This document shows, one piece after another, positions 32,852 to 40,251 of a DNA stretch of 64,000 nucleotides. Location: positions 1 through 64,000 of the forward strand of contig JAEXDA010000002.1 of NCBI GenBank assembly GCA_023401925.1, read 5' to 3'. The stretch comes from Bacillota bacterium (GTDB lineage Bacteria; Bacillota; UBA4882; UBA8346). The translations under genes were made by a program, and so were the position numbers. The stretch's first letter is position 1; the number at the start of each line of letters is the position of its first letter. Under the pieces are notes generated by a model that saw only the letters and a program-made list of their open reading frames with translations, searched no databases and had not been told where the DNA came from.

Positions 32852-33029
32852 TTAAAAAAATAGATTTAAGAAGGATTCGACGGGGTAAATTTTCAATATC
32901 CCACTTTCATACGTTGCCATATTATACGGGGTTGTCTCAATCAGACAGCCTCGTTTGATTTTGGGGCCGGAAAAGCTCTTATTTGAGAGGGCTCCGGAGT
33001 CCAAAGATATGGGGAAGGAGGTGAAACAG

Positions 33030-33398
33030 ATGCTATACCGAACATTTGCGCACCAAATCAATCGCGCCAAGACCTTGATTGACGGTTTGAAGTCCCACGG
33101 CGACCAGTTGATCGGCTGGGGAGTATCGGCGGAAGTAGTCGCCGGGTTTACCGCCCTTTATAACCAGGCTAGCCTGTATGAACAAAAACGGAATGATCTG
33201 AAAGCCCTTTCCAGGTAGGCCACGGCGGAGCAGGAACAAACCATGGCCAATCTCAACAAGCAATACGGCATGATTAGGAAACTGGTGCGGATTGCTTTGC
33301 CCCAAGAGGTTTGGCCGGCATTCGGATTCCGGGCCGGGGAGTATTCGGAGAAAGGAACGGAAACAAACCAGGAGCTAAAAGAGAGTGTAGTGATGTAA
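33030..33398 (+). pseudogene. Small helical protein gene with internal stop
   Basis: Same gene as 45012-45380: ATG at 33030 behind AAGGAGGTGA, 123 codons to TAA 33396-33398. Codon 63 is TAG (33216-33218) where copy B has CAG, so only a 62-residue piece can be made. The rest of the frame is intact (ATAEQEQTMANLNKQYG and WPAFGFRAGEYSEKG), pointing to a recent loss or, less likely, to stop-codon readthrough. Confidence 0.8.
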
Positions 33399-33422
33399 AA
33401 TTTCCCATGGGGGGAAATCCTG

Positions 33423-33465
33423 TCCCCCAAGCCGTTTTCCTAGCGGAGCGGCTTGAGGGATTTTT
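33423..33465 (+). terminator. Intrinsic terminator after locus A
   Basis: CCCCAAGCCG-type arm (33423-33433) pairs with CGGCTTGAGGG (33450-33460) and is followed by TTTTT. Confidence 0.65.
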
Positions 33466-33497
33466 ACCGATTTTGTAGTTAATTGAAAAAGTTGGCA

Positions 33498-33753
33498 TCA
33501 CCAAGCTATTGGGGTTGGATTTTGGGCTCGAATAAATACCCTCCCCTCGAACCCGGTATATTTGGCGACGATGTCTACATAGGCATTTGATCCGGATTGC
33601 CTTGTGAGAGGATAAACACCAGTTTTTCCGGGCGTTAGCCGGCCGGATTTGGGATTTGTCAGATAATCCGGGATGTAATATGAATCAAACCGGTCGAGCA
33701 ATCCTTTGGCTCTGGCATCAAAGGGTTTTAAAGTCCAGCATTTACCGGTTGAT
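33498..33753 (-). pseudogene. C-terminal fragment of an unknown protein
   Basis: An open frame without ATG, about 84 codons, runs from just after the AraC stop to TGA at 33498. It includes FDSYYIPDYLTNPKSGRLTP and NAYVDIVAKYTGFEGRVFI. Codon use looks coding, and a TTG inside could start 67 residues, without SD. It is probably the tail of a lost gene. I cannot assign it. Confidence 0.3.
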
Positions 33754-34677
33754 TCATCTTACATATTTTTCTCTGAACTCACGAGGAGTTTCCTGGCGGT
33801 ATTTTTTAAAGAAGCGGCTGAAGTAATTGCCGTCGTTAAATCCGGTTTCCATGGCGATTTCAACAATGGTTTTATCGGTGTTCACCAGCAGTTGCGAAGC
33901 CTTTTGAACCCGCAGACGGCCCAGAAATTCCATGGGTGAAAAACCCGATACCGTTTTGAAGACCCTGGAAAAATGGATCGGGCTCAAATGGGTAACCTCC
34001 GAAAGATTCTCCAGCGTAATTTTATCGGCCAGATGCGACTCCATATAGGTAATCGCCGGCTTGATCTGCTTTAACCTTCGGTACTGCATATCCATTTCGG
34101 ACTGATCGGGTAGGGTTTTTGTAAACTTGCGCAGCAGTGCAGTCAATATTTGATAGAGTAATCCCCTTAGCGCAAGTTCATAGCCCTCTTTTTTATCCCC
34201 GAATTCTTGAATGATATTTTTCATACAACCCAGCAGAAAGTCATCGTGGGAAATCTTATTTTCAAACCGTAACCGGTTTTTCAAAAGCAGTCCTGTATAC
34301 ATCGTTTGCTGCAAATCAGGCTGGTTTCCCAGCAGCAGGAGGAGATCAATCTTCAATGAATAATACTCCAAATCCGCCTCCGGATTCTCTCCGGAATGGA
34401 TCTCGTTGGGGTTCACAATCGCTATGGAATCCTGTCCGGCTAAAATTTTTTCCTTCCCACACTGGAGCTCCAGCGTTCCTCTTGCAATGTACATCACCAT
34501 CAGCTGCTCATGCCAGTGGGGCGGGAAAATCGTTCCGTTTTCCTTGAAGAAATTGTGTTCGATATGCATGGGAATCGTTTCAGTCTTCCCCAAAACATGG
34601 CCATACATATTCTCGTCGATGATTAAATCGTTTCCCATCGCTTCCACTCCAAATGCTAATATTGTGTTGTGATTCAT
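33754..34677 (-). CDS. AraC-family regulator with cupin sensor
   Basis: A 307-residue regulator with an N-terminal cupin (residues about 40-110; FPPHWHEQLMVMYIARGTLE, then NPNEIHSGE) and a C-terminal AraC double helix-turn-helix (about 205-305; ITLENLSEVTHLSPIHFSRVF and IVEIAMETGFNDGNYFSRFF). The ligand is probably a sugar or other small molecule; no transport operon is next to it. It lies just downstream of the frameshifted MntR-like gene on the same strand, separated by 20 bp, but need not be cotranscribed with it in function. Confidence 0.9.
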   Translation of the reverse strand: MNHNTILAFGVEAMGNDLIIDENMYGHVLGKTETIPMHIEHNFFKENGTIFPPHWHEQLMVMYIARGTLELQCGKEKILAGQDSIAIVNPNEIHSGENPEADLEYYSLKIDLLLLLGNQPDLQQTMYTGLLLKNRLRFENKISHDDFLLGCMKNIIQEFGDKKEGYELALRGLLYQILTALLRKFTKTLPDQSEMDMQYRRLKQIKPAITYMESHLADKITLENLSEVTHLSPIHFSRVFKTVSGFSPMEFLGRLRVQKASQLLVNTDKTIVEIAMETGFNDGNYFSRFFKKYRQETPREFREKYVR

Positions 34678-34696
34678 CAGAATGATTCATGCGGTT

Positions 34697-35078
34697 TCAG
34701 ACTTTTAACAATCTTAGATATGCCTGAATCGCTTCAAGGGTTTCATTACTTATCATATAAGACATTTTGAGGATATCCTGATTCGAAGGTATGGAATTTC
34801 CTCCACAAATTTCGTTGAAAAAACCCTTTAAGGTTTTACATTGATTCGATAAGGAGGGCAGTCCGAACCCCTTCTAAAGTAAGGACAATTTCGCCATGGT
34901 AATTCTTATAAATCATTCCCTTGGCTGCTAATATTTTGATCGCCCTTGTGACGCTGGGTTTTGTAACGTGCAAATCATTGGCAATTTCGACCGGGCGCAC
35001 GGAGTTTGTTAGTTTACTCAAATGATAGATGCAATCGAGATAATTCCGGTCGGAACAGGACAAATCTTCATGCTTCAT
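34697..35078 (-). pseudogene. Frameshifted MntR/DtxR-family metalloregulator
   Basis: From ATG 35078 the winged-helix domain is read in frame (SDRNYLDCIYHLSKLTNSVR and ANDLHVTKPSVTRAIKILAA) up to GVRTALLIESM and a stop at 34836. In the next frame the sequence goes on as CKTLKGFFNEICGG, then ISNETLEAIQAYLRLLKV with stop at 34697, matching the MntR dimerisation/metal domain. A +1 shift near 34840 would restore about 127 residues, the normal family length. It is either a pseudogene, a sequencing error or a recoding site. It lies 18 bp downstream of a CDF exporter, a typical Mn/Fe partner. Confidence 0.8.
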
Positions 35079-35096
35079 CCGCTTACCCCCTGTTTG

Positions 35097-36056
35097 TCAT
35101 TTCAGCGGAATGGTAAGAATATTGGCCCAGGGCGAACTGGTGGCCGCAGGTGGATTGGTGTGCGCCACAACCGGGTCGATATGAATAACCAATTCCACGC
35201 CATGTTTCTCCAGCTCCTCCTGAGCCTGGGCCATAGCCTGATGGGCCTTGACCAGAGGCACATGGGATGGAATTTCAACGTGAATGGAAGCAATTACTTT
35301 TTCAGGCCCGTAATCGTGCACCATCAGGTCATGGATACCGGTCATATATTTGGCCTTGTGCATAACGGAAGCTATGGTTTGGGCAATTGCCGGATCGGGC
35401 GCTTTTCCGATTAGGGATGCAGCGGCCCGCTTCAGGACCGAATAACCGGAGAAAAGGATAAACCCGGAGACGGCAAGGCCAAGAGGGCCGTCCACCGGAA
35501 TTCCGGTTAATTTGGTAAACACCAGGGAAAAAGTGGCTACAGTCAATACCAAAACATCTCCCCAAGCATCCAGGGAGGCTGCGGCCAGTGTCTGGGATCC
35601 AACCATCCGGGCATATTTATGGTTGAAAAGGCTGTAAAGCAATTTCAACAGGATGGAAAGGGACATGAAAATCAAGGCAATAGCACTGAAGCGCACCGGG
35701 GATGGATGAAGAATCTTTTCAAAGGAGGATCCCAGAAAAAACAGGCCGATTCCCAGAATCACCATGCCCATAAAAAGGGAACCCAAATATTCCACCCGGC
35801 CAAATCCGAAGGGGTGTTTCCGGTCAGCCGGTCTTTTTACAATGAAGAAGGTTACCAGGGTCGCAACGGAGGAAACCGCATCCACCGAATTATGAAAGGC
35901 ATCGGCCGTCAGGGTAGTGCTTCCGGTGGATATGCCTGAAAATAACTCCAGAGCGAAAACGAAACCGTTGGTAAGAATTCCTGTCATTCCAACCAAGATG
36001 CCGATCTTTTCACGGTTTCCTCCGGCCGGAGAAACATCAGCTAAAAAAGAATTCAA
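35097..36056 (-). CDS. Cation diffusion facilitator (metal exporter)
   Basis: A 319-residue CDF transporter, which exports Zn, Fe, Co or Mn in exchange for protons. Six transmembrane helices are followed by a cytoplasmic ferredoxin-like domain (from about 220; IHDLMVHDYGPEKVIASIHV). Metal-site motifs ADAFHNSVDA in helix 2 and DAWGDVLV in helix 5 are visible; the DxxxD-type helix 5 is common in Mn/Fe-type CDFs. Start: TTG 36056 nine bases after GAGGGGG. Together with the MntR-like gene and Fur on the same strand it forms a metal-export unit; manganese or iron is the best guess. Confidence 0.9.
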   Translation of the reverse strand: MNSFLADVSPAGGNREKIGILVGMTGILTNGFVFALELFSGISTGSTTLTADAFHNSVDAVSSVATLVTFFIVKRPADRKHPFGFGRVEYLGSLFMGMVILGIGLFFLGSSFEKILHPSPVRFSAIALIFMSLSILLKLLYSLFNHKYARMVGSQTLAAASLDAWGDVLVLTVATFSLVFTKLTGIPVDGPLGLAVSGFILFSGYSVLKRAAASLIGKAPDPAIAQTIASVMHKAKYMTGIHDLMVHDYGPEKVIASIHVEIPSHVPLVKAHQAMAQAQEELEKHGVELVIHIDPVVAHTNPPAATSSPWANILTIPLK

Positions 36057-36094
36057 AAGTATTCACCCCCTCTGTATCGATATTTCGGTCATCA

Positions 36095-36556
36095 TCATGT
36101 TCTACCATGGCAGGTCTCGCATAGCCCGTAATATAGGATGTTTTGCAAATCGATCCGGAAATGATAGCGGGACTCGATTGCCTGTTTACAGACGGTAAAC
36201 ATGTGTACCACGGAATTCTCCGTAATCCCAAAGGTTTTCCCGCATTGGGTACATATACAATGGGGATGTCCTTCAGGTTCATCGGGATGGATTAGTTCAT
36301 AACAATGATGTTTGTCATCCGTCCGAAGCTTGCGCAAAACCTTGGCCTGTTCTAAAAAGGAGACTGCCCGGTATACCGTGGCAATGGATATGCTGGGCAG
36401 TATATTTTTGGTGCATTCATAGATTTCTTCCACCGTCAGATGGGAGCGATCATGCTCAAACAGTGCCTGGAGCACCGCATGCTTCTGGGTGGTCAACCGA
36501 TGGCCGTTTTCCCCGAGCAAGCGCACAAACTTTTGTTGGGCATTGGCAGGCATCAT
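36095..36556 (-). CDS. Fur-family metalloregulator
   Basis: A 153-residue Fur/PerR/Zur protein: winged helix (residues 8-85; GHRLTTQKHAVLQALF and SISIATVYRAVSFLEQ), metal-binding HPDEPEGHPHCICTQCGK and the second structural zinc pair CETC near the C-terminus. Membership in Fur, PerR or Zur cannot be fixed from the residues seen. It lies 38 bp upstream of the CDF gene and 27 bp downstream of a MarR gene on the same strand, so the four genes from MarR to MntR may be one operon. Confidence 0.92.
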   Translation of the reverse strand: MMPANAQQKFVRLLGENGHRLTTQKHAVLQALFEHDRSHLTVEEIYECTKNILPSISIATVYRAVSFLEQAKVLRKLRTDDKHHCYELIHPDEPEGHPHCICTQCGKTFGITENSVVHMFTVCKQAIESRYHFRIDLQNILYYGLCETCHGRT

Positions 36557-36583
36557 TTTGATCCACCAACTTTCTAGACAAGT

Positions 36584-37141
36584 TTACCAGAACCGCCTGT
36601 CGTTAAAATCGGAGTGGTGCCGCATCCCGTGGTGATGGCCGCCAAACCCATGATGCCCGCCGAAACCGCGATGGTGTCCACGTGGCGTTTCCTGCTCCAA
36701 AGCGGAAGAATCCACGGAGTCCAGATGGTTGGTAAGCTTTTCGGTTAGCTGGAGCATCTCGCTGATTTCATTTTCCGTAAGTCCTTTGAAGAGGGTATCC
36801 GTCAGTTTGGCATTGGCTTTTTTGGATTCTTCTACGGCGGAATTCCCTTGTTCCGTCAGGAAAATATGCAAGACCCGTTGATCCTTATCATCCTGTTTGC
36901 GCAGAACCAGGCCGAGTTGCTCCATTTTGGTCAGCATCTCCGCCATGGAGGAGGGTCGGACGTCCATGGCTTCGGCAAGCTCGCGCTGAATAACGCCTTC
37001 ATTTTCAGCAATCAGCAATAATAATCTCGACTGTTCCCGGTAGTACTCCTCCATGTGAAACATCCGGTGAGAGCAACGGTGAAGTTGTCTCCCCAGCCGG
37101 TGTAAAGCGGTATACAATTTAGCTGTATCGTTATTTTCCAT
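36584..37141 (-). CDS. MarR-family regulator with His/Gly-rich tail
   Basis: A 185-residue MarR protein. The winged helix (residues about 45-115; IQRELAEAMDVRPSSMAEML and KQDDKDQRVLHIFLTEQG) is standard. The last 30 residues are an unusual tail of H, G and R (GHHRGFGGHHGFGGHHHGMR), likely to bind metal. The promoter TTGACT-17-TATACT (37188-37216) is flanked by two palindromes GTTAGG-N2-CCTAAC, fitting autorepression. As first gene before Fur and a CDF exporter it is probably a metal-responsive repressor of the run (inference). Confidence 0.9.
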   Translation of the reverse strand: MENNDTAKLYTALHRLGRQLHRCSHRMFHMEEYYREQSRLLLLIAENEGVIQRELAEAMDVRPSSMAEMLTKMEQLGLVLRKQDDKDQRVLHIFLTEQGNSAVEESKKANAKLTDTLFKGLTENEISEMLQLTEKLTNHLDSVDSSALEQETPRGHHRGFGGHHGFGGHHHGMRHHSDFNDRRFW

Positions 37142-37165
37142 AAAGGCACTTCCTTGATTAAATTA

Positions 37166-37237
37166 GTTAGGCTCCTAACTTGTTTATAGTATAGCACCAC
37201 TCGTTTTGGTAGTCAACAATTAAGTTAGGACCCTAAC
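37166..37237 (-). promoter_or_regulatory. MarR promoter with two operators
   Basis: Minus-strand -35 TTGACT (37211-37216) and -10 TATACT (37188-37193), spacing 17. Palindrome GTTAGGCTCCTAAC (37166-37179) lies just downstream of the -10 and GTTAGGACCCTAAC (37224-37237) just upstream of the -35. Confidence 0.8.
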
Positions 37238-37245
37238 GATTTTTT

Positions 37246-37449
37246 TTGTTGGCAATGGGCTACCCGGACCAATGTGGCAGTGGTAATGGTGTTATGGTAG
37301 GAAGAACGGTCATGGCGGGACTGGCAGCGGAAGGGATGGAAGGCGTGCGTAAAATCATTAGCGGTACCAATGAGGAGTTACGGCGGGTTATGAGTCTCAC
37401 AGCTTCTCCGGACATCCAATCGATTGATCCCGAAGTAATCTGGCGATGA
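37246..37449 (+). pseudogene. C-terminal relic of an FMN-dependent alpha-hydroxy-acid dehydrogenase
   Basis: The 67-codon frame reads GNGVMVGRTVMAGLAAEGME, then VRKIISGTNEELRRVMSLTA and IDPEVIW, resembling the last strand-helix units of the lactate/glycolate oxidase-like family (A..GRP..., EGV......EL...M.L.G...I). The FMN-binding core and catalytic residues are missing, and there is no SD. It is best read as a truncated leftover. Confidence 0.5.
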
Positions 37450-37481
37450 AGAAAAGCACGGTTTGAAAGGTGCATCAAAAA

Positions 37482-37588
37482 CTGGTAGAGCGTATCGTAA
37501 ATCAACGGCAATCAGAAATGGGAAGATACGCTCTAGTTAAGTAAAACTTTCACAATCATCGAGTAGTTATTTAGAGAACGTTTTACGA
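37482..37588. repeat. 107-bp two-hairpin repeat, copy 1
   Basis: TAGAGCGTATC .. GATACGCTCTA is one hairpin and GTAAAAC .. GTTTTAC another. The inverse copy at 47912-48019 matches along the full length with about 85 percent identity by eye. No coding potential. Confidence 0.85.
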
Positions 37589-37704
37589 GAGGGCTGACGC
37601 AAAAAAAATTTAAAATCCAGGCGATAGACAATATTTTACATCATGGAATGAACTAACATGGATTGTATATCGCTAACGATAAAATTTCTTTTGAAACAGC
37701 CCCC
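37589..37704. mobile_element. MITE family M, copy 2
   Basis: Ends GGGCTGACGCAAAA .. TTTGAAACAGCCCCC, interior AGACAATATTTTAC .. GATTGTATATCGC. It abuts the two-hairpin repeat directly. Confidence 0.6.
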
Positions 37705-37735
37705 GATTACTAGCCTTTTGATTTGTAATGAGGAA

Positions 37736-38047
37736 TCAGGTGTTTTCTTTCGCGGGAATTAATTTACCCAGTAGCCAAAAAACAACTGCTATTGCAGCAA
37801 TACCGACGACCGCCGATAAAATATATCCCAGAGCGGATTGAAAAAAGTTTTTATCAAAACCGGAGATCCCATAATCCGGCAATAGATTGGCGATGACTTG
37901 GTTAAAGCGTTTCATACCCGTTGGAATAAAGCCAACCTTCTGCCCGATTTCATCAAGTCCCCATTCTCCCCAGGCTGAACCCGGAGCCAGTATACCCAAT
38001 GGAGTGAGCAGAATAATCATCACAGCCCCAAAGACAGCCTTTTTCAT
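37736..38047 (-). CDS. PDGLE-domain protein (CbiN-like C-terminal partner of CbiM)
   Basis: A 103-residue membrane protein: an N-terminal signal-like helix, a periplasmic loop with LPDYGISGFDKNFF and a C-terminal helix (LGYILSAVVGIAAIAVVFWL). PDGLE/CbiN-type proteins accompany CbiM in nickel or cobalt ECF importers. It overlaps the cbiM stop by four bases. The further components CbiQ and the ATPase are not found downstream, where relics and repeats occur. Confidence 0.8.
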   Translation of the reverse strand: MKKAVFGAVMIILLTPLGILAPGSAWGEWGLDEIGQKVGFIPTGMKRFNQVIANLLPDYGISGFDKNFFQSALGYILSAVVGIAAIAVVFWLLGKLIPAKENT

Positions 38048-38736
38048 TGCTCTATCCCCCTTACATTCGTTGACGCCCGATATAAAATACTATCCTCTCC
38101 GACCTGTTGCAGGTAGTGGATAACCAGTCCGGTAACGATTGCTTCGGCGAAACCGGCTACAGTCAAGTGAGCAAATAACATCGCAGGGATTGATAGGGTT
38201 AAACCATACGGGAAATATAGCGGACTGCCGCTGGCACTATGAAACAACAAGGGTTGTAAGCCTAATTCGATAGCGGTAGCCAGTGCGGCAATATTGATAC
38301 CAATATATGCCCCGATCCCGGAAGATATCGATTGATTGATCTTTAATTTCAAACTGAATTTGTAAACCATATAACCTGCAAATGGTGCTAAAAAGGCCAT
38401 GTTGAAACAATTGGCTCCCAGGGCCAGCACGCCGCCGTCTCCGAAAAGGAGAGCCTGTATTATCAGGGCAATAGAAATAGCTATGCTGGAAGCCCATGGC
38501 CCTAATGTTATTGCCAGGAGGGTTGCCCCTACGGCATGAGCGGTTGTTCCATCAGGGATGGGAATATTAAACATCATGATGATAAACGAAAAAGCAGCCC
38601 CCATTGCCATCATGGGAATATTCTTTTTTTCCAAGCTTTGCGTTACCTTTCGGCTTGCGATAGTCCAAATGGGAAGCATGGCAGCTCCCATCACACCGCA
38701 GGTCTGGGGACTTAAGTATCCTTCGGGGATATGCAT
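38044..38736 (-). CDS. cbiM: CbiM-type Ni/Co ECF transporter substrate subunit
   Basis: A 230-residue CbiM: MHIPEGYLSP at the N-terminus supplies the amino group and His2 that bind Ni2+ or Co2+, so ATG 38736 is the start (AGGTGG upstream; GTG at 38745 would destroy the site). Motifs FNIPIPDGTTAHAVGATLLA and FGDGGVLALGANCFNMA are typical. About seven helices. It pairs with the PDGLE protein that follows. Without CbiQ/CbiO the pair might use shared energising units encoded elsewhere, or transport slowly alone as reported for some CbiMN. Confidence 0.92.
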   Translation of the reverse strand: MHIPEGYLSPQTCGVMGAAMLPIWTIASRKVTQSLEKKNIPMMAMGAAFSFIIMMFNIPIPDGTTAHAVGATLLAITLGPWASSIAISIALIIQALLFGDGGVLALGANCFNMAFLAPFAGYMVYKFSLKLKINQSISSGIGAYIGINIAALATAIELGLQPLLFHSASGSPLYFPYGLTLSIPAMLFAHLTVAGFAEAIVTGLVIHYLQQVGEDSILYRASTNVRGIEQ

Positions 38737-39044
38737 TCCAACCACCTCGTATTACGAATTATAAATTCATGCTACTATTATTCAACATCTTGAGATGAAA
38801 TCCTTTATTTACGGTAAATAATTTGCAAATGTTTTCCTGATTTATCAGACATCCGTATCTGAATAAATGGTAAGAAATATTTTAAATTCGTGGCATCGGT
38901 CACGAAACCCCTTGATTCGATAGACGCTGAAGGGTTTAGATCCGACTTATTTCTTGCAAAATGACCAGAAACAGGTTTATTTCGGGCAGAAATACGGAAA
39001 ATAGATGGGGACTGATTTCATGAACAGCTTTGAAGGTGATTGGT
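38737..39044. other. Divergent intergenic region upstream of cbiM
   Basis: About 300 bp. There is an imperfect hairpin AAACCCCTT .. AAGGGTTT at 38905-38937. I see no clear cobalamin or NiCo riboswitch and no NikR-type site. Confidence 0.3.
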
Positions 39045-39482
39045 ATGGATAAGACATTGAAAGGATTTATCGCCGGAATTGGTGCGGGATTGATCGTTAG
39101 CACGATTCATTTACCCGCATATTACTGGTTTCATATCATTAAAATCCGTTTTTTGGATTGGGCGGCTATTTTGGTATTAAGAGGTTTGCCGCAAAATGCG
39201 GTTGAAACAATATTTGCCTTGATTCAGCAGCTTCTTTGGGATGGCGTCATGGGCATTATCTTTGCCTTTTTGCTTCCCGTTATTTCCTGGCGGGGATATA
39301 AAACCAAGGGAGCTATTTATGGAATGCTGCTTTCATTCGTTTTTTGTTCGCTGGCCATCATGTTCAGATTACCGTTTCTCTCGGAGAAAGCTCCCTTGGA
39401 AACCGTGTTGTTTAACAATCTATGTGTAATCTTATGGGGGATCATCGTAGCGGTAATCTTGAAGAAACTGGAGAAGGTATAA
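39045..39482 (+). CDS. Hypothetical four-helix membrane protein
   Basis: A 145-residue protein with four hydrophobic segments (residues about 5-25, 45-70, 80-95, 115-140). It resembles small YqhR-like or uncharacterised membrane proteins of Bacillota, such as GFIAGIGAGLIVS at the N-terminus. ATG 39045 follows AAGGTGAT. It is convergent with the methyltransferase gene. No function can be given. Confidence 0.65.
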   Translation: MDKTLKGFIAGIGAGLIVSTIHLPAYYWFHIIKIRFLDWAAILVLRGLPQNAVETIFALIQQLLWDGVMGIIFAFLLPVISWRGYKTKGAIYGMLLSFVFCSLAIMFRLPFLSEKAPLETVLFNNLCVILWGIIVAVILKKLEKV

Positions 39483-39566
39483 GTTGTCTTGGGATTCAAC
39501 ATCATGATGGGAAAGCGCTCTACCGCCATATTCCAGGACTGCCTTTTTTAGGGGTGCGTTTCAGCC

Positions 39567-40181
39567 TTAATAGATCAATGGAATATATCGCTTGGTGCCA
39601 TTTTTATATTGAATAAAGTCTTCGCCATGGACAGTTTCCAGAAAATCCTCTTCGCATCTCACCTGAATTTCAAGGGTATAGATGAACAGTATATTGAAAA
39701 TAAAAACGGTCCAGGTCGGCCAAATCAGCCAGATGCCCAAATTCAGCACAAACAACCCCAAATAAGTCGGGTTGCGGATGATTTTATATAAACCGGACTG
39801 AACCAATGCGGTTTTTTCATTTTCATCAATACCCACCCGCCAGGATTGGCCCATCTTGATTTGGGCGTAAAGACAGACGCTCAACCCGATGATTCCGGCA
39901 CCAAAGCCTACAGATTTGAAAAAAGAACCATCCAATAATTCGAAACGACGGAAGAGGGAATAAACTTGAAAATTACCGGTATGGAAAAGGATCATCAAGA
40001 CGACATAACCAGTCAGCACCTTAAGCATGAATCCCATATATCTTTGTAAGTTTGATTTGGAATTTTTAAAGACCTCCGGGTTAATCCCAGAGGTCTTAAC
40101 CAGCATCAATCTTTTGGTTTTCCATAGCAGCAAATATATAGAAAATAACGTTATAACCAGTGAACCGCCCAATATGTCCAT
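39567..40181 (-). CDS. ICMT/PEMT-family membrane methyltransferase
   Basis: A 204-residue integral membrane protein of the isoprenylcysteine carboxyl methyltransferase (ICMT)/phospholipid methyltransferase type. The AdoMet-binding C-terminal half shows TALVQSGLYKIIRNPTYLGL and RCEEDFLETVHGEDFIQYKN then RYIP, all family hallmarks. About five helices. The bacterial members are mostly uncharacterised; substrates may be lipids or isoprenoids. It is 70 bp downstream of the metal P-ATPase on the same strand. Confidence 0.88.
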   Translation of the reverse strand: MDILGGSLVITLFSIYLLLWKTKRLMLVKTSGINPEVFKNSKSNLQRYMGFMLKVLTGYVVLMILFHTGNFQVYSLFRRFELLDGSFFKSVGFGAGIIGLSVCLYAQIKMGQSWRVGIDENEKTALVQSGLYKIIRNPTYLGLFVLNLGIWLIWPTWTVFIFNILFIYTLEIQVRCEEDFLETVHGEDFIQYKNGTKRYIPLIY

Positions 40182-40251
40182 GATGTGCCTCCGTTGATGC
40201 TTATCATTGACCTGGATTCCAGTCGTTTTATTGATGATTCATCGGTTGCCT

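Larger units (their letters stand above)
32466..33460. repeat. 1-kb duplicated locus, copy A
   Basis: This segment matches 44393-45440 along its whole length with scattered substitutions: a leader with terminator hairpins, a 42-bp repeat array, a spacer with GGGGTTGTCTCAATCAGACA, a small-protein gene and a final hairpin. Copy A has four array units (copy B five) and a premature stop in its gene. Confidence 0.9.
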
